Positions 20,687 through 31,677 of a stretch of DNA of 64,000 nt are shown here, one piece after another (position 1 is the first letter of the stretch; the number at the start of each line of letters is the position of its first letter). The notes beneath the pieces were generated by a model. The model saw nothing but the letters and a program-made list of their open reading frames with translations, ran no database searches and was not told where the DNA came from. Source of the DNA: Pseudozyma flocculosa PF-1 (Eukaryota; Basidiomycota; Ustilaginomycetes; Ustilaginales; Ustilaginaceae); contig NW_006920869.1 in NCBI RefSeq assembly GCF_000417875.1, forward strand, positions 737,759 to 801,758. Direction: 5' to 3'. Position numbers and translations under genes: made by a program.

Positions 20687-21552
20687 ATTTTCGTCTGACG
20701 AGGTCGGAGAGGGGGGAGAGCAGAGGTGAAGCCGTGAGAAGTAGGGTTCTTGGGCGGCGGTGGCGGCGGTGGCGGTGGCGGCGGTGACGGAACAGCTAGC
20801 TCGGCGGGCGAGCTGGGTAGGTGGATGGATGGAAGCTGTAGGGGGAATAGGGTGGGAGGACGAAGCAAAGGCGGCCGACGGCGGAAGAGAGGGCGTTTAT
20901 ATGGAAGCCTGCTAGGCCGTCCGAGACGGGCAGGCACGCAAGCTTGGCTCGAGATGCGATCTGACGGTGACCGAGAGAGGAATGGAGCACAGCCGTCATA
21001 GCCAGGGCCGGGCCCTGGGGTCCTCAGTCATGGTTGCTGCTGTTTCTGTCGCTGCCCGAGGCCCTCGCTGGCCCTGGCCCTCTTTCTGTTTCCGGGGCGC
21101 GGCGACGGTGAGCGCGCGGCCGCACCGGCTGGCGGCTGGCAGAAGGATTCCTCCGCAAAAGGCCAAGAAGCGGAGAGAGAGAGAGAGAAACGCAAGGTGC
21201 GGCAAAGGATGACGTCGCCTTGCCTGCGGTCCTCGCCTCTTCTTGCTGTCTCTCGAATATAATAATTTCCGGGGCGCAAAGGCACGACACGTGCGAAAGG
21301 AGCCTCGAGCAAAGCAGCGGCAATACGACAAACGGAAAAAGGGAAGGAACAGGCAGGCAGGCAGTCGGCGCGCCGTCCACAAGCCTAAGGCCGAGCAAGC
21401 TAGCGAGGTCAGGGTCCAACTCGAACGGCCGCCTTCGCACGTACGCCAACCTCGGCGTCGCTCGCCCACCCGACTTGGCCTCATCCTCGCCACCGCCGTC
21501 GCTACCTTCAATCTCGCCACCATCGTCCGGCCGGCCGCCCCTCGCTGCAACC
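20687..21552. other. Divergent promoter region of repeat protein and NAT9
   Basis: Contains a GGC/GGT microsatellite at 20753-20786 in the leader of the minus gene, a minus-strand TATAAA at about 20894-20899, a GGCAGGCAGGCAG run at 21352-21363 and a C/T-rich leader before ATG 21553. No gene supported. Confidence 0.45.
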
Positions 21553-22766
21553 ATGCGCATCAACCGCGAGACCGTCCTCGTCGGTCGCACCGTCGTGTTG
21601 GTGCCATACAGGTCAGTCTGCGCGACGTCGGGCTGACCTTATCCTGCCGTGCCAATACCAGCCCCCGTCGTCTCACCGCTCCACGTCTGTGCCTGTGCAA
21701 ATCGTGCCTTGCTCAACCCTACAGAAAGCAGCATGTGAGTCCTTGCTTCTCGCGCATCGGTCTGACCCTGCTACCGGTACGAGCGCATGATCGGCTTACG
21801 CCTTCCTGCCTCCCCTTGCGCCTCCTGTCGACAGGTACCGACGTACCACGAGTGGATGAAGGACCCACAGATCCAGCAGCAGACGGCCTCGGAACCTCTG
21901 TCCCTCGACCAGGAGTACGAGATGCAGAGGACCTGGGCCATCGACGAGGACAGTGAGCGTCCAAAATCCCTTCTCCGCCTTGTCCTGGGCTCGGGCCTCC
22001 TTCCTCGCCGCACACTTGCTCATCTCGTCCCTCCCTGCGCCCCCTCCCGCCCTGACTGGCAGAGCTGACTTTCATCGTCCTCGCACGGCCCGAAGGCCAG
22101 CAAGACGCGACCGACTCGCTCCCGGTCAACGAGCTGATCGCACGATGCCCCATGGTCGGGGACGTCAACATCTTCTTCAACGAGGCGCACGACGACGAGC
22201 CCGCTGGAAATGGCTCCGACGATGGCGACGAAGAAGACGACGCGGTGGCCGACTCGCGGCCGACATCGCCGCTGCCTGCGGGCACGCGGAAGGGCGACAA
22301 GACGTACGACGCCGAGTGCGAGATCATGATCGCAGGTGAGTCGCAGCCCACGACGTACCGCCCGTCGTCCTTCGTCTCGTCCCTCGACCGCACTTCTCAC
22401 CTCTCGTGCCCACCCTGCCCCGGCCCGACAGAGCGAGACTACCGCCGCAAGGGCCTGGCCAAGGAAGCTCTGCAGCTCCTCTTTCACTACGCGACGACGA
22501 AGAACACGCCAAGACCGTCGCCACGCCACGCCGGTGAGGCAGACGTGCTCCCCATCCCTCCGAATTGGCTCACGTGCAAGATCTCGCTCGACAACCACGC
22601 GTCCATCGCGCTGTTTGAGCGGCTCGGATTCGTCAAGGTCAAGACGAGCGAGGTGTGGAACGAAGTCGAGATGCGCCTCCACGTCCACCCCTGCGACAAG
22701 GAGGCTACCATTGGTGTTAGGCCGCAACGTGTCGAGAGATGGCCACTCGAGGAGGAGGAGAAGTAG
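21553..22766 (+). CDS. NAT9: N-acetyltransferase 9-like GNAT
   Basis: Five exons (21553-21611, 21725-21734, 21835-21952, 22063-22335, 22432-22766) give 264 residues. It is an acetyl-CoA-dependent GNAT of the NAT9 family, whose animal members associate with microtubules. The N-terminus MRINRETVLVGRTVVLVPYR is strongly conserved in the family, followed by VPTYHEWMKDPQIQQQTASEPL and the EYEMQRTW block. The acetyl-CoA motif RDYRRKGLAKEAL is formed across the fourth intron, and NHASIALFERLGFVKV ends the fold. Exon 2 is only 10 nt (RKQH junction); it is needed to keep frame and fits both flanking splice signals. An acidic low-complexity insert (GSDDGDEEDDAVAD) lies between the motifs. Confidence 0.9.
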
Positions 22767-23279
22767 GAGGGGAGACAAGGATGAGGTCGGCACGACGACG
22801 GCAGGGCGCTTTTCTCGCTCCGTCACATACCCCCTTGTCACTCGATGAACGCCGCATCGCAACGCAACTTATTCAACGTGTCCCTCACCTCATACCCCGC
22901 TCTCGCCTTCGACCTGGCATCTGCGGCCACAGGACCTCGAAAATACCGCATCCCGTCCGATCTGCCACGGTCAAGTGGGGTGCCGCCTAGCCAGTACCGC
23001 GGTGGGGGACCACGCGGGAATCCTAGGTGCTGCAGTTGTTCTTTTTGCGGGCCCCCGGCTGTGCGTCCAAGGCTGCGTGCGCGTGGCGCGAGGCTTCTGC
23101 GTTGTGCGACTCGGATCGAGCGGCTGATATATCGATTGGTGCTGCTGCAAGGTTCGACTGGCTGCGGTTACTCGTACAATACACGCTGCGTGGCGTTTTG
23201 TGTTTTATCTTCTCTTCCAAGTCTCCCTTTCTCCCTTCCCCTTGGAGGAGAGGAGAGGCAAAGGGCCGACCAGGCGGGC
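22767..23279. other. Convergent 3' intergenic region
   Basis: Lies between the stop codons of NAT9 and the MDR gene. Nothing recognisable. Confidence 0.4.
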
Positions 23280-24395
23280 CTACTGCCAGACCTTTGCCGT
23301 CTTCTTCCTCTCTCCGAGGTTCCACTTGTCGGCGTGGTCGACGTCGATGAGGACGGCGACCTTGCCCTCGTTGTCGCCGGTAAAGAGGCGGAGGAAGGCG
23401 TCCTCGGCGCCGAGGACGCCAAAGGTGACGTCCTCCTTGACCTTGATCTTGCCGTCGGCGATCATCTGGGGGATCTCTGCGAGGAAGCTGGCGAGGTGCT
23501 TCTGGATAAAGCTGCTGACGATGAAGCCGCGGTAGGTGAGCTCGCGGGTGACGACCTTGAAGAGGTTCTTGGGGTAGACGATGTCCTCGGGCTTGTCGGC
23601 GTTGTAGCCGGAAATGTAGCCGCAGGCGACAATGATGCCGTACTTTGCCGAGTGCTCAATGTAGGCCTCGAGCTGGGTGCCTCCGACGTTGTCAAAGTAG
23701 AAGTCGATGCCGCGCTCGCCGCCAAACTTCTTGAGCTCCTCAAAGGGGTCGGCCGTCTTGTAGTTGAAGACGGCCTCACAGCCCAGCTCCTCCCGGAGGA
23801 AGCGGCACTTGTCATCGGAGCCGGCCGAGGCGATGACCTTGACGCCGGCCTGGCGGGCAATCTGGACGACGAGCTGTCCGACGGCGCCGGCGGCGCCCGT
23901 GACAAACATGGTGGTGCCCGGCTGGAGGCGGTCGCCGATGATTTCCTTGATCGACATGTAGGCCGTCATGCCGGCCATTCCGGCGGCGCCGAGGTAGGTC
24001 GTGATGCTGAGGCCGTTGGTGGGCACGTCCATCTTGCGTCCGGCCTGCTCGACGAGCTGGCGCGGCAGCACGCTGTACTCTTCCAGCGGCTGGCTCCAGA
24101 TAAAGATGAGGTCGCCCGGCTTGTAGGCGTCGAGCTCGGAGCGGAGCACCTCGCTGATGCCGATGCAGAGGATCGGCTCGTCCTTGACGTAGTTGGGCGT
24201 AAAGTAGACGCCGCCCTTCATGCGGTTGCGCATCGTCGGGTCGAGCGAGGCGGCCACGTTGCGCACCAGCACGCCGCCGTTGAGCGCGACATTGTCGAGG
24301 TCAATCTCGGTCTGCTCCGGCCGCGTCGTGACGCCCGGCTCGGGCAGGCCGGTGGCCTTGACCTGGTTGAAGACGATGCGGCGGTTGACGACCAT
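23280..24395 (-). CDS. NADP-dependent MDR reductase (alkenal double-bond/prostaglandin reductase type)
   Basis: Single-exon frame of 371 residues, normal for zinc-independent medium-chain dehydrogenases. The N-terminus MVVNRRIVFNQVKATGLPEPG and the segment LVRNVAASLDPTMRNRM match the leukotriene-B4 12-hydroxydehydrogenase/plant alkenal reductase branch. The nucleotide motif GAAGAVGQLVVQIARQAG lies mid-protein, followed by FDNVGGTQLEAYIE and the substrate-loop block NLFKVVTRELTYRGFIV. It is expected to reduce alpha,beta-unsaturated carbonyl compounds with NADPH in the cytosol; the true substrate cannot be read from sequence. No zinc-ligand cysteines are present. A minus-strand TATAAG lies about 115 bases upstream. 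Confidence 0.88.
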   Translation of the reverse strand: MVVNRRIVFNQVKATGLPEPGVTTRPEQTEIDLDNVALNGGVLVRNVAASLDPTMRNRMKGGVYFTPNYVKDEPILCIGISEVLRSELDAYKPGDLIFIWSQPLEEYSVLPRQLVEQAGRKMDVPTNGLSITTYLGAAGMAGMTAYMSIKEIIGDRLQPGTTMFVTGAAGAVGQLVVQIARQAGVKVIASAGSDDKCRFLREELGCEAVFNYKTADPFEELKKFGGERGIDFYFDNVGGTQLEAYIEHSAKYGIIVACGYISGYNADKPEDIVYPKNLFKVVTRELTYRGFIVSSFIQKHLASFLAEIPQMIADGKIKVKEDVTFGVLGAEDAFLRLFTGDNEGKVAVLIDVDHADKWNLGERKKTAKVWQ

Positions 24396-25498
24396 GTTGG
24401 AGGGTAGTGGACAGAGAAGGAAGGTGCGAGAGAGGGAGTGCGGACAGGGCGTGAGGATGGATTGTGGACGTTGGTCAGGGAGAGCGACGATGAAGACACC
24501 CTGGTACTTATACCAGCGGCGTCCTGAACCGCATCGCCACGCCAGCTCTCCGTGTCGTCGGCAGTGATGCCAGCCGGTGCCGGCAGAGAATGAGGTGTGT
24601 CACGCCGCCGACGAGCCGTCAACTTGCCTGGCCTGGGCCTTTGCTTCTCAGGACTGGCGTTGCCAGGCCAGGTCAGCTGGCAGCTGCCCTTGTTGGGCTT
24701 GGCCAAAGCAGGTGTTTATCTCCGTGCGGTTGGCATTGCTCGACAGGGCAGGCCAGGCCACGAGGGGCCGAGGGAACGGGCCCACTGCGACAAGACGGTC
24801 GGTACTTCTCGCTGCGCCCTCCACTTTGCACGGGAAGGACTTGCCTGTGCCTCGGGCGCGGGTGCTGTGCAGTCAGGCCAGATGGCCAGCGGACAAAGGA
24901 CCAGGCACGGCAGCAAGCCAGGCGGTCAAGTCACGTCGTAGAGCCCCAAGTGCGTGAAGGTTGGCTTCGCTCGCCTTCTCTCGCGCTCTCGGCAGTACGT
25001 CGAAGTGCAAGAAGCAAGCTAAGTTTGGGCAACCGGTCAACGGCACGCCAATTTAGCCGGTCGACGTTGGCCCGAGGCCCGAGCTCAAACCTCCGGCCTC
25101 TCTCGACACCTCCTCCTCCTCACGCTGCCCGCCGTCGATCCGCGGGAGTCGGGTTGCGCAAGCGTACGTCGGAGCTAAGCATGCTGCCGCCCCGGCCATG
25201 TGGCCAGACAGGTTGGCACCCTGGGCAGGCGGGGCAGGCTTCCAGACTGTCGGACCGGCCTGGCATCGGCCTCAACGACGGCGGCGGAGAGGCAGCAGCG
25301 GCGCCGGATAGGTGGATCAGATGACGACGTTTGCGAATGCAGTGCAGTGCAGAAGAAATTGTCCAAACGGTACCACGACGACGATAGCGGTGCTGACGGT
25401 GCTGGGAGGAGAAGTTGTGCCCTCGACGGCATGCCGGCACCACCACCATCTTTGCCACACGGCAAAGGCGACCGGGCGCGATTCGGACCGGCCCCGCC
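24396..25498. other. Intergenic region upstream of the MDR gene
   Basis: Over 1 kb without a supported gene. Dense in GCCTGGCC/GGCCAGGC motifs (24626-24639, 24661-24672, 24748-24760). ORFs here have no family resemblance. Confidence 0.45.
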
Positions 25499-27298
25499 CT
25501 AGTGACCGCCATTCGACCCTAGACCCAACTTGCTCAGCAGCGCCTTGCCACGTCCGGGCGCCTCGCCGCGCGGATCCGCCGAGCTGCTACCCGGGCGACT
25601 GCCACCTCCGCCGCCACCGCTACTGCTGCTAGATGGCGTCCTGCCATAGTCGGTGGGTCTCGACGCTTGCGCCGCCGACGGCCGTAGCCCGCCTCCCCCG
25701 GCACCCGGGTTCGGACTGGTCGAACGCGGCCGCGCGGGCACAACGGGCGCGGCCAACGAAGAACGCGGCTCGTCCTGCAGCGCCGTTAGCGAAGGGTCCC
25801 AGGGCTCCGGCTTCTTGGGCGGCTCCAATTCACCGATCCGCTCCTTGGACAGGAACACCTTGAGCTTCGACGGTGGAGATCGCAGGTAGCCTGCTCTGTT
25901 GCCCGTCCCAGCCGTCGGGCCCGATCCGCTGCTTCCGTTCACTGCCATCGATGCTGGGCCGGCCGACGGGGCGGCGGACGCTGGCCGTTGAGACGGCGAT
26001 CCCGGCGGGTTGAGATTGATGACGCGTCGCTTGGGTGCTGCTGCTGCTGGCGCCGGCGTCGAGGTTGGGGACGAGGACAAGCCACCTCCCGCGTTGCCGT
26101 TCGCGCCAGCAGACAAGTCCGAGTCGTCCTCGGTCCGAACGTATTGGTACAGCTCGTCTTCGATCTGGTGCTGGGCGCTGCTGTTGCCGAACACGGTCCC
26201 CTTGGCCTCGTCCGGGAGGCGGTAGTAGGCCGCCTTGACCGCCGCCGCCACCTGAACCGCCTTTGGTGTCGTCTCAGCGCTGTCGGAGCGAAGGACGATG
26301 AGGTGCATCCCTCGGCCCTTGCCCTTGCCGCGCACCTCGTCGGTGCGTAGCAGAGTGAGGCAGTGGTCGACATAGTCCTCGACCGTTCCCCAGTGTGTGA
26401 TTAGCACCTCGTTGGGCTCGAGCTCGGCCGTCCCCGCACCTGACTCGCCGGGTCCGCCGATGGCAGCAGCGGGGCCATGAGGATGGAGCCGGGAGCTGGA
26501 ACCGGGCATGGGGCCGAGGTTGGCCGCATCCTCGGTGGCGGGCGGTGCGTCGCGCGAGATGTACATGTTGGGCTCGCCCCGCGAAGCGAGCTTCTCGTCG
26601 TATTCCTGGTCGAGGAGGCATGAGAGTGTCATGATGAGGAGCACCTCGAGGCCCCGCTTGTCCTTGAGCTCTAGGCGGTCGAGGTTGTAGTCCATAAACT
26701 GGAGCACGCCTGGCTTGGTTTTGGTGGCAGGGCGGTACTGTGCTGCCAGCACCTTTGGATCCGGCTTGCGGATGACTTCGCAGGTGTAGGAGGAGCCGCC
26801 GCGGGCGGACGACTCGCGCCTCCATTGGAAGAGGTGGTCCTCGACGGTGAAGCGCCAGTCCTGGTGGAAGGTCTTGTTGCGCTTCTCGATGGTCACGGTG
26901 GAATCGGGGCTGTGCAGCTGGACCGCCTTTGACCTTGCGGTGGTCGAGGGCGCGGCGACGCTAGCCAGGAGGCAGTCTGTGAGTACGCCGTCGAGGAGGA
27001 TGGACGAGTAGCGTGCCGAGTTGGTGGCGCGGTGGCGGGTGTAGAGCGGGGTGTGTTTCGAGTAGTCGATGGCGTCCGACGAGTTGGAGCGGGTGGGACG
27101 GTCCGGAATGGTGCCGCTGAAGGCCTTTGGTCTGCGGTCGTCGCTGTCGTTGTCGCAGCCAGTGTGATTGTCCTTGCTGGGCACCGGAGGCGGGGGCGGC
27201 GCGGGTGGGGGCAGGTTGGCCTGGTAGAGGTCGACGATCCAGGGATGCTGCTCGCGCCGCACCAGATGGAGCGTGAAGAGGGCCGAGTCGAGCGCCAT
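25499..27298 (-). CDS. Conserved fungal protein, tubby/LURP-like middle, function unknown
   Basis: Single-exon frame; ATG 27298 (MALDSALFTLHLVRREQHPW) is chosen because the longer ORF extends through a translated trinucleotide repeat (poly-Pro) that lies in the leader. The product is 599 residues. Residues 1-40 and about 120-270 look folded: HQDWRFTVEDHLFQWRRE, SYTCEVIRKPDPKVLAAQYRP, GVLQFMDYNLDRLELKDKRGLEVLLIMTLSCLLDQEYDE. This pattern of short beta-strands ending in a hydrophobic helix recalls the tubby/LURP-one fold, a tentative comparison. The C-terminal half is Ser/Pro/Gly-rich and disordered, with short motifs KLKVFLSKERIGELEPPKKPEPWDPS and a basic tail (GRGKALLSKLGLG). No catalytic motif seen. 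Role unknown. Confidence 0.7.
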   Translation of the reverse strand: MALDSALFTLHLVRREQHPWIVDLYQANLPPPAPPPPPVPSKDNHTGCDNDSDDRRPKAFSGTIPDRPTRSNSSDAIDYSKHTPLYTRHRATNSARYSSILLDGVLTDCLLASVAAPSTTARSKAVQLHSPDSTVTIEKRNKTFHQDWRFTVEDHLFQWRRESSARGGSSYTCEVIRKPDPKVLAAQYRPATKTKPGVLQFMDYNLDRLELKDKRGLEVLLIMTLSCLLDQEYDEKLASRGEPNMYISRDAPPATEDAANLGPMPGSSSRLHPHGPAAAIGGPGESGAGTAELEPNEVLITHWGTVEDYVDHCLTLLRTDEVRGKGKGRGMHLIVLRSDSAETTPKAVQVAAAVKAAYYRLPDEAKGTVFGNSSAQHQIEDELYQYVRTEDDSDLSAGANGNAGGGLSSSPTSTPAPAAAAPKRRVINLNPPGSPSQRPASAAPSAGPASMAVNGSSGSGPTAGTGNRAGYLRSPPSKLKVFLSKERIGELEPPKKPEPWDPSLTALQDEPRSSLAAPVVPARPRSTSPNPGAGGGGLRPSAAQASRPTDYGRTPSSSSSGGGGGGSRPGSSSADPRGEAPGRGKALLSKLGLGSNGGH

Positions 27299-27341
27299 GG
27301 CTGGACCGGCTGTCGCGTTGTTTCTGCTGGTGGTAGTGGGG

Positions 27342-27398
27342 GGTGGTGGTGGTGGTGGTGGTGGTGGTGGTGGTGGTGGTGGTGGTGGTGGTGGTGGT
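27342..27398 (+). repeat. (GGT)19 microsatellite
   Basis: Nineteen uninterrupted GGT units, located 44-100 bases upstream of the ATG of the minus-strand gene at 27298, so probably in its promoter or 5' leader (reads ACC there). It is the longest perfect simple repeat noticed in the window. The rest of the 450-base divergent interval to 27749 holds a CCTCAG-type hexamer run near 27518-27544. Confidence 0.9.
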
Positions 27399-27749
27399 GC
27401 AGAGGGACGGAGCAGTCTGCGCCCGCACCTTGGTGGGTGCCAAGCAAGGCCTTGGGGGCCATGGGGGACATGGGCCACCCTATGCAGCATCTGGCTGCGG
27501 GGCACGCGGGCTGCGCACAGCCTCAGCCTCAGCCTCAGCCTCAGTCTGGAAGCCTGGCCTGAGGCTCAAGAGCTGCTCTTCTCCCCAGGACCTGCACCCC
27601 GCTGGCCCGCTCCACATGGCCGTATCCCGAAGGAGCTCAGACCAACGCAGCTTCTCCGCCGGCCATCTTCATTCTCACCCACCATCACCGCCCACCATCA
27701 CCACCCACCCTCATTGCTTTTCTGATAGAAGGACAACGCAACGCAGACC

Positions 27750-28355
27750 ATGTCAGACCACGCATCAACATCATCAAGGCCGCCACCCAAGAGGCCCGCG
27801 CCGGCACCCTCTCCCTCTCCCTCTCCCTCTGCCACGGGCGCAGCAGCAGGGCGGAGACCAATCAACTTCAACAGCCCCAAGGCCATCTTCCTCACGTACG
27901 CATCTCACACCGTCTCTCTGCCCATCCTCTTGCTCGCACACTCACTCACTCACTCATTCGCATCTGCTCGCTTCCCTCCTTCTCCTCCTCCTGCAGCTGG
28001 ACGGGCCTCGTCTTCGTCGCCGGCTTCGGCTACTTTACCGTCAAGTCGAACAACACGCAAAAGAAGAGGGAGTTCATGCTTCGCCGCGGCCAGTCGCCCG
28101 CCGACGCCGAGTCGTCGGCAGAGGTCGGCAATGGCGTACAGCCCGGTGAGTCGCCTCGATCCTTCTCCCATCGCCGTGACACTCTTACTGACACACGACA
28201 AGGTGGATCGCCTTGCCACGCCTCCAGGGTACACGCCGGGCAACAACGAGAGGTTCTCCCAGTCGCCTCTTCAGTCCCTCACCTCGGCCTTTACCCGACA
28301 GACGGACCAGAGATCGCGCACCAGGGAACCCCAGCAGCAGCCACAGCAGTCGTAG
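27750..28355 (+). CDS. Small single-TM protein, probably mitochondrial or ER
   Basis: Three exons, 27750-27895, 27997-28145 and 28228-28355, give 140 residues. The N-terminal 40 residues are Pro/Ser/Ala-rich and basic. The conserved core NFNSPKAIFLTWTGLVFVAGFGYFTVKS spans the first intron and contains one transmembrane segment (about residues 48-63), followed at once by a basic stretch (KKREFMLRR). The rest is polar and Gln/Ser-rich. The second intron's acceptor at 28227 is preferred because the nearer one breaks the frame. The short TM plus positive flank resembles small fungal inner-membrane proteins (DUF4748-like at most, tentative). Function unknown. Divergent from the preceding gene. Confidence 0.7.
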   Translation: MSDHASTSSRPPPKRPAPAPSPSPSPSATGAAAGRRPINFNSPKAIFLTYASHTVSLPILLLAHSLTHSFASARFPPSPPPAAGRASSSSPASATLPSSRTTRKRRGSSCFAAASRPPTPSRRQRSAMAYSPVSRLDPSPIAVTLLLTHDKVDRLATPPGYTPGNNERFSQSPLQSLTSAFTRQTDQRSRTREPQQQPQQS

Positions 28356-28647
28356 ATGGCGCTGCATCGACCATGCCGTGTACTTTTAGCCTTGCAAATG
28401 CCTCTCTCCCCGCACGCTCCGACACCACATCACAGAAACAGAGAGACTCTCGCCGAGCCACGGAGCTGGGGGCCAGGGGAATAGGTTATGCATGTTGCGG
28501 GAATCGTATCGCTGGTGACGCAGGTAGAGACACTCGAGGGGCATCCGAGCCAAGGGTACGGCGGTAGGAGGAAAGATCAACAGACGGAAGCTCTAGCGAA
28601 TAACTAAGGGGGGCAAAGGACAGAGAGTCGGGTCGACCACGCAACTT

Positions 28648-30698
28648 CTAGTGCGCCGAGGGAGGGTCGGTTCTGGCGACGCCTTCCTTCCAGTAGGAGC
28701 CCGACGGGAAGCTGCAGGTCAAGTTCAAGGGAGGGATTACATCGGGTCGGGTCAGCACGGCTGGCACACAAGCAAGGTCAAGGCCAGGCGGGCAGACTCA
28801 CGAGTAGTCCTCGATGGAGCTCTTGAGCATCTCGATGCTGTAGCCGCCCTGCGGGTCAGTGGGCGTGTTGTAGTTGCCCGACGGGTTGATGCTGACGGGG
28901 TAGATGAAGTGCTCGTGGAGGTGGTCTGGGGGCAGGCGGGGGGCGACGCGCGGACGAGGGCGAGGACGGCAAGAGGTCAGCCAACCGGCGTGGACACTCG
29001 CCCAGGGCGGCGGGGCGCAGGACTCCAGAGGCTGCTACTCACCGACCCACTCGAGCACGTTGCGCTCGTGGCTGCCGCTGACGCAGATGTAGTCGATCAA
29101 GCTCAGGTGGACTGCGGTGGTGGACGCGGAAAAGGACGGTGGCAGGCACACGGTCAGTGAGGGACAAAGCATGGGCGGACGACGACAACCGGCGGCAAAC
29201 GGCGGCGATACTCACCGACATACTCGCACAGGCCGACACCACCGGCGTGCGGGCAGACAATCTTGCCAAACTTCTTGGCCATGAGGAGGACGGCGAGGAC
29301 CTCGTTGACGCCGCCGAGGCGGCAGCTGTCGATCTGGACGACGTCGATGGCGTCGGCCTGGAGGAGCTGCTTGAAGACCATGCGGTTGTGGGCGTGCTCG
29401 CCCGTGGCGACGCCGACGCCCGAGTCCTTGAGGCCGCGGCGGATGGCGGCGTGGCCGAGGACGTCGTCGGGCGCCGTGGGCTCCTCGATGAACCACGGCT
29501 TGAGGTGGGCGAGCTTCTTCATGTACTCGATGGCCTGCGAAACGTCCCAGACCTGGTTGGCGTCGACCATGACGACGCAGCCCGTCGGGCCGGCATTCTT
29601 GCCCGCGATGCTCGCCTCGGACGGCTGCTTGCGCCCCTCGGGCATCTCCTTGGGGTCGTCGACAATCGAGCGAAGCAGCGACAGGCGGCGGATGTCGTCG
29701 TCGACGTTGGCGCCCACCTTGAGCTTGAAGTGGTTGAAGCCCTGGGCCAGGGCGGAGCGCGTGAGGCGCGCCACCTTGGCGTCGTCGTAGCCGCTCCAGC
29801 CAGCGCTGGTCGTGTAGGCCGGGTAGCCGTCGCGCACCATCTCGTCGATGCGCTCCTGCTTGCCCTTCTGCGCCGCCTGGAGGATCTCGAGGGCCTCGGC
29901 GGGCGTAATGGCATCGGTGATGTACTTGAATGGGATGCACTTGACCAGCTCCTCGGGCGACATGTCGGCAATGAGCTTCCAGAGCGGCTTGGACTGAGAG
30001 CGCGCAAAGAGGTCCCAGATGGCGTTGATGACGGCGGCGGCTGTCGGACGAAGAGGGAAATGGCGGCGGGAGGAACACGCCGATCAGCCTCTGTTCGGCG
30101 TGCAGAGAGGCTATCGTTGGCCATCCGTCCCTCGGCGCGATACTCACTGGCAAGGTGGATGACGCCCTTCTCGGGGCCGATCCATCGAAGCTGGCAGTCG
30201 GAGACCATGAGCTGCCAGGTGGCGCCCATGTCGGCAAAGAGGGGCTCGATTTCACGCCCGAGAAGGAGGTCCTCGACGATGGAAGCGATGGCCTGACAGC
30301 AGATCTAGAGAAGGGGAAGCCGGAAGCACAACACGGCGAGGGGAGACGATGGCGGCGGCGGGAGAGACAGAGTGTGCTCGAGGTATCAGTACCTGTGCGG
30401 CTGTACACGAGCCTGTCGGAGAGGGGCGGCTCACCTCATTTCCGCGGCCAATGGTAAAGGTCATGCCGAAGCCGCGGAGGCCGCCCTCCTTTACGTCTGC
30501 ATTGATGGCCTCTGCCTCGCGGCCGCGGTAGCTGACGATCTGTGCCGTGTCCTTGGGCGAGGTGTAGAGGATGAGGTAGGCGGCCGAGTAGTCGCAGGTG
30601 GTGTTCTGGGCGTCGGTGCCGTCTCCGGTGAGCGACGTGGGGAAGCGGACGTCGTGGATCGAGTAGGACGAGACGATGAGGGGCGAAGACTGCGTCAT
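28648..30698 (-). CDS. L-fuconate dehydratase / ENOSF1-like enolase-superfamily enzyme
   Basis: Six exons (30435-30698, 30148-30292, 29216-30040, 29043-29111, 28802-28925, 28648-28711) give 496 residues. The protein belongs to the mandelate-racemase branch of the enolase superfamily and is expected to dehydrate L-fuconate or a related sugar acid using Mg2+. Recognised blocks are [15 protein letters not shown] at the start, a capping-domain [15 protein letters not shown], the KxK-type lysine in [13 protein letters not shown], the metal-binding Asp in [41 protein letters not shown] and the C-terminal [28 protein letters not shown] and [10 protein letters not shown]. All six junctions keep frame and family continuity. 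A TATATA element lies about 130 bases upstream. In eukaryotes ENOSF1 acts in mitochondria or cytosol. Confidence 0.93.
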
Positions 30699-31677
30699 GA
30701 CGGGGTCGAGCGTGAGCTGGTTGATTCCGGAGGGGATGGGAAGAGAGAGAAGAGACGGATGAGAGAGGGAAAGGGAGGCAATAGGAAGCAGAGCTGGAAG
30801 CTAGGACGGGGAGGGCGAGGCGGAAGCTATATAGCGATGGAGGGCAAGAAAGAGGAGGAGGAGGAAGGCTGGGTCGGTTGGTCGGTCACCGCGTAGGCGG
30901 TAGGTCGAGGCGCTAAAGGTGGGGGGAAGGGAAGGGGTTCAAGCGGGCATGGTGCGCTCGCGATGGGAGCAGGTCGGTCGGCAGGCCGGTCGGCACAGCT
31001 GGGAAGGGGGCAACGTGGGGGAGAGAGGCCGAGCGAGGCGGGGTCAAGCAAGCAAGCGTCTGTCTGTCTGTGTCTTTGCTGGCTCGCTCGTGTCGGAAGG
31101 GGGAGGGTCATCCAGGGACAACGCCGGGCGTCGAGGTGGACGCCGAGCAGAGAGAGGCAGGCAGGCCGGTCTGCCGAACACAGGCGGCAACGAGCGACGC
31201 CAACAATGGCAGCACCTAGAGTTGTGGAGGAGCAGCTGCCATCCCCCCGCCACAAAGATTGCCGGTCAAGGTGCTGTGCTGCTGTAGTTATCCCAGGCTA
31301 GCGGGGCCGACGACTTGGACGTAGGAGGCCGCTCTAGACAAAACAGGCCGGCGGGCGACAGGGCGTTTGCACGAAGTGACTGTGTGTGCGAGACGGTCGA
31401 GGCCAGCGCGCAGAGCAACACCACAGAGCGGCGGATGGCATCGACAGGCAAACAGACAAGCCCGGCGAAATGGTCGGCCGTTTGGCGTTGAATCGACGCG
31501 GGGGAGAAATGGGGGGATGGCGAGAGAAGAAGCACAAGCAGCAGGTTAGGCTAGGGCGGGCGAGGAAGGGCCATCGACGTGGGCAAAGTCCAGACGCCGG
31601 TAGAGCTTCTTGCCGCCCCTCAGCCCACCCCTTCCCCGCCATTTACCTCGGCACCGAGCGCCCCGGCCGCCTTCTAC
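30699..31677. other. Intergenic region upstream of the fuconate dehydratase gene
   Basis: Contains the minus-strand TATATA at 30828-30833, a GTCT tetranucleotide run at 31059-31070 and GGCAGGCAGGCC at 31149-31160. No gene supported. Confidence 0.4.

Noticed and set aside
18905..20698. 597-codon ORF antisense to the repeat protein
   Set aside because: It mirrors the tandem repeats of the opposite strand and starts within a low-complexity area; no independent evidence.
27299..27505. Extended N-terminus with poly-proline for the 599-residue protein
   Set aside because: The poly-Pro comes from the GGT microsatellite; the segment before it lacks similarity and the initiator at 27298 has the better context.
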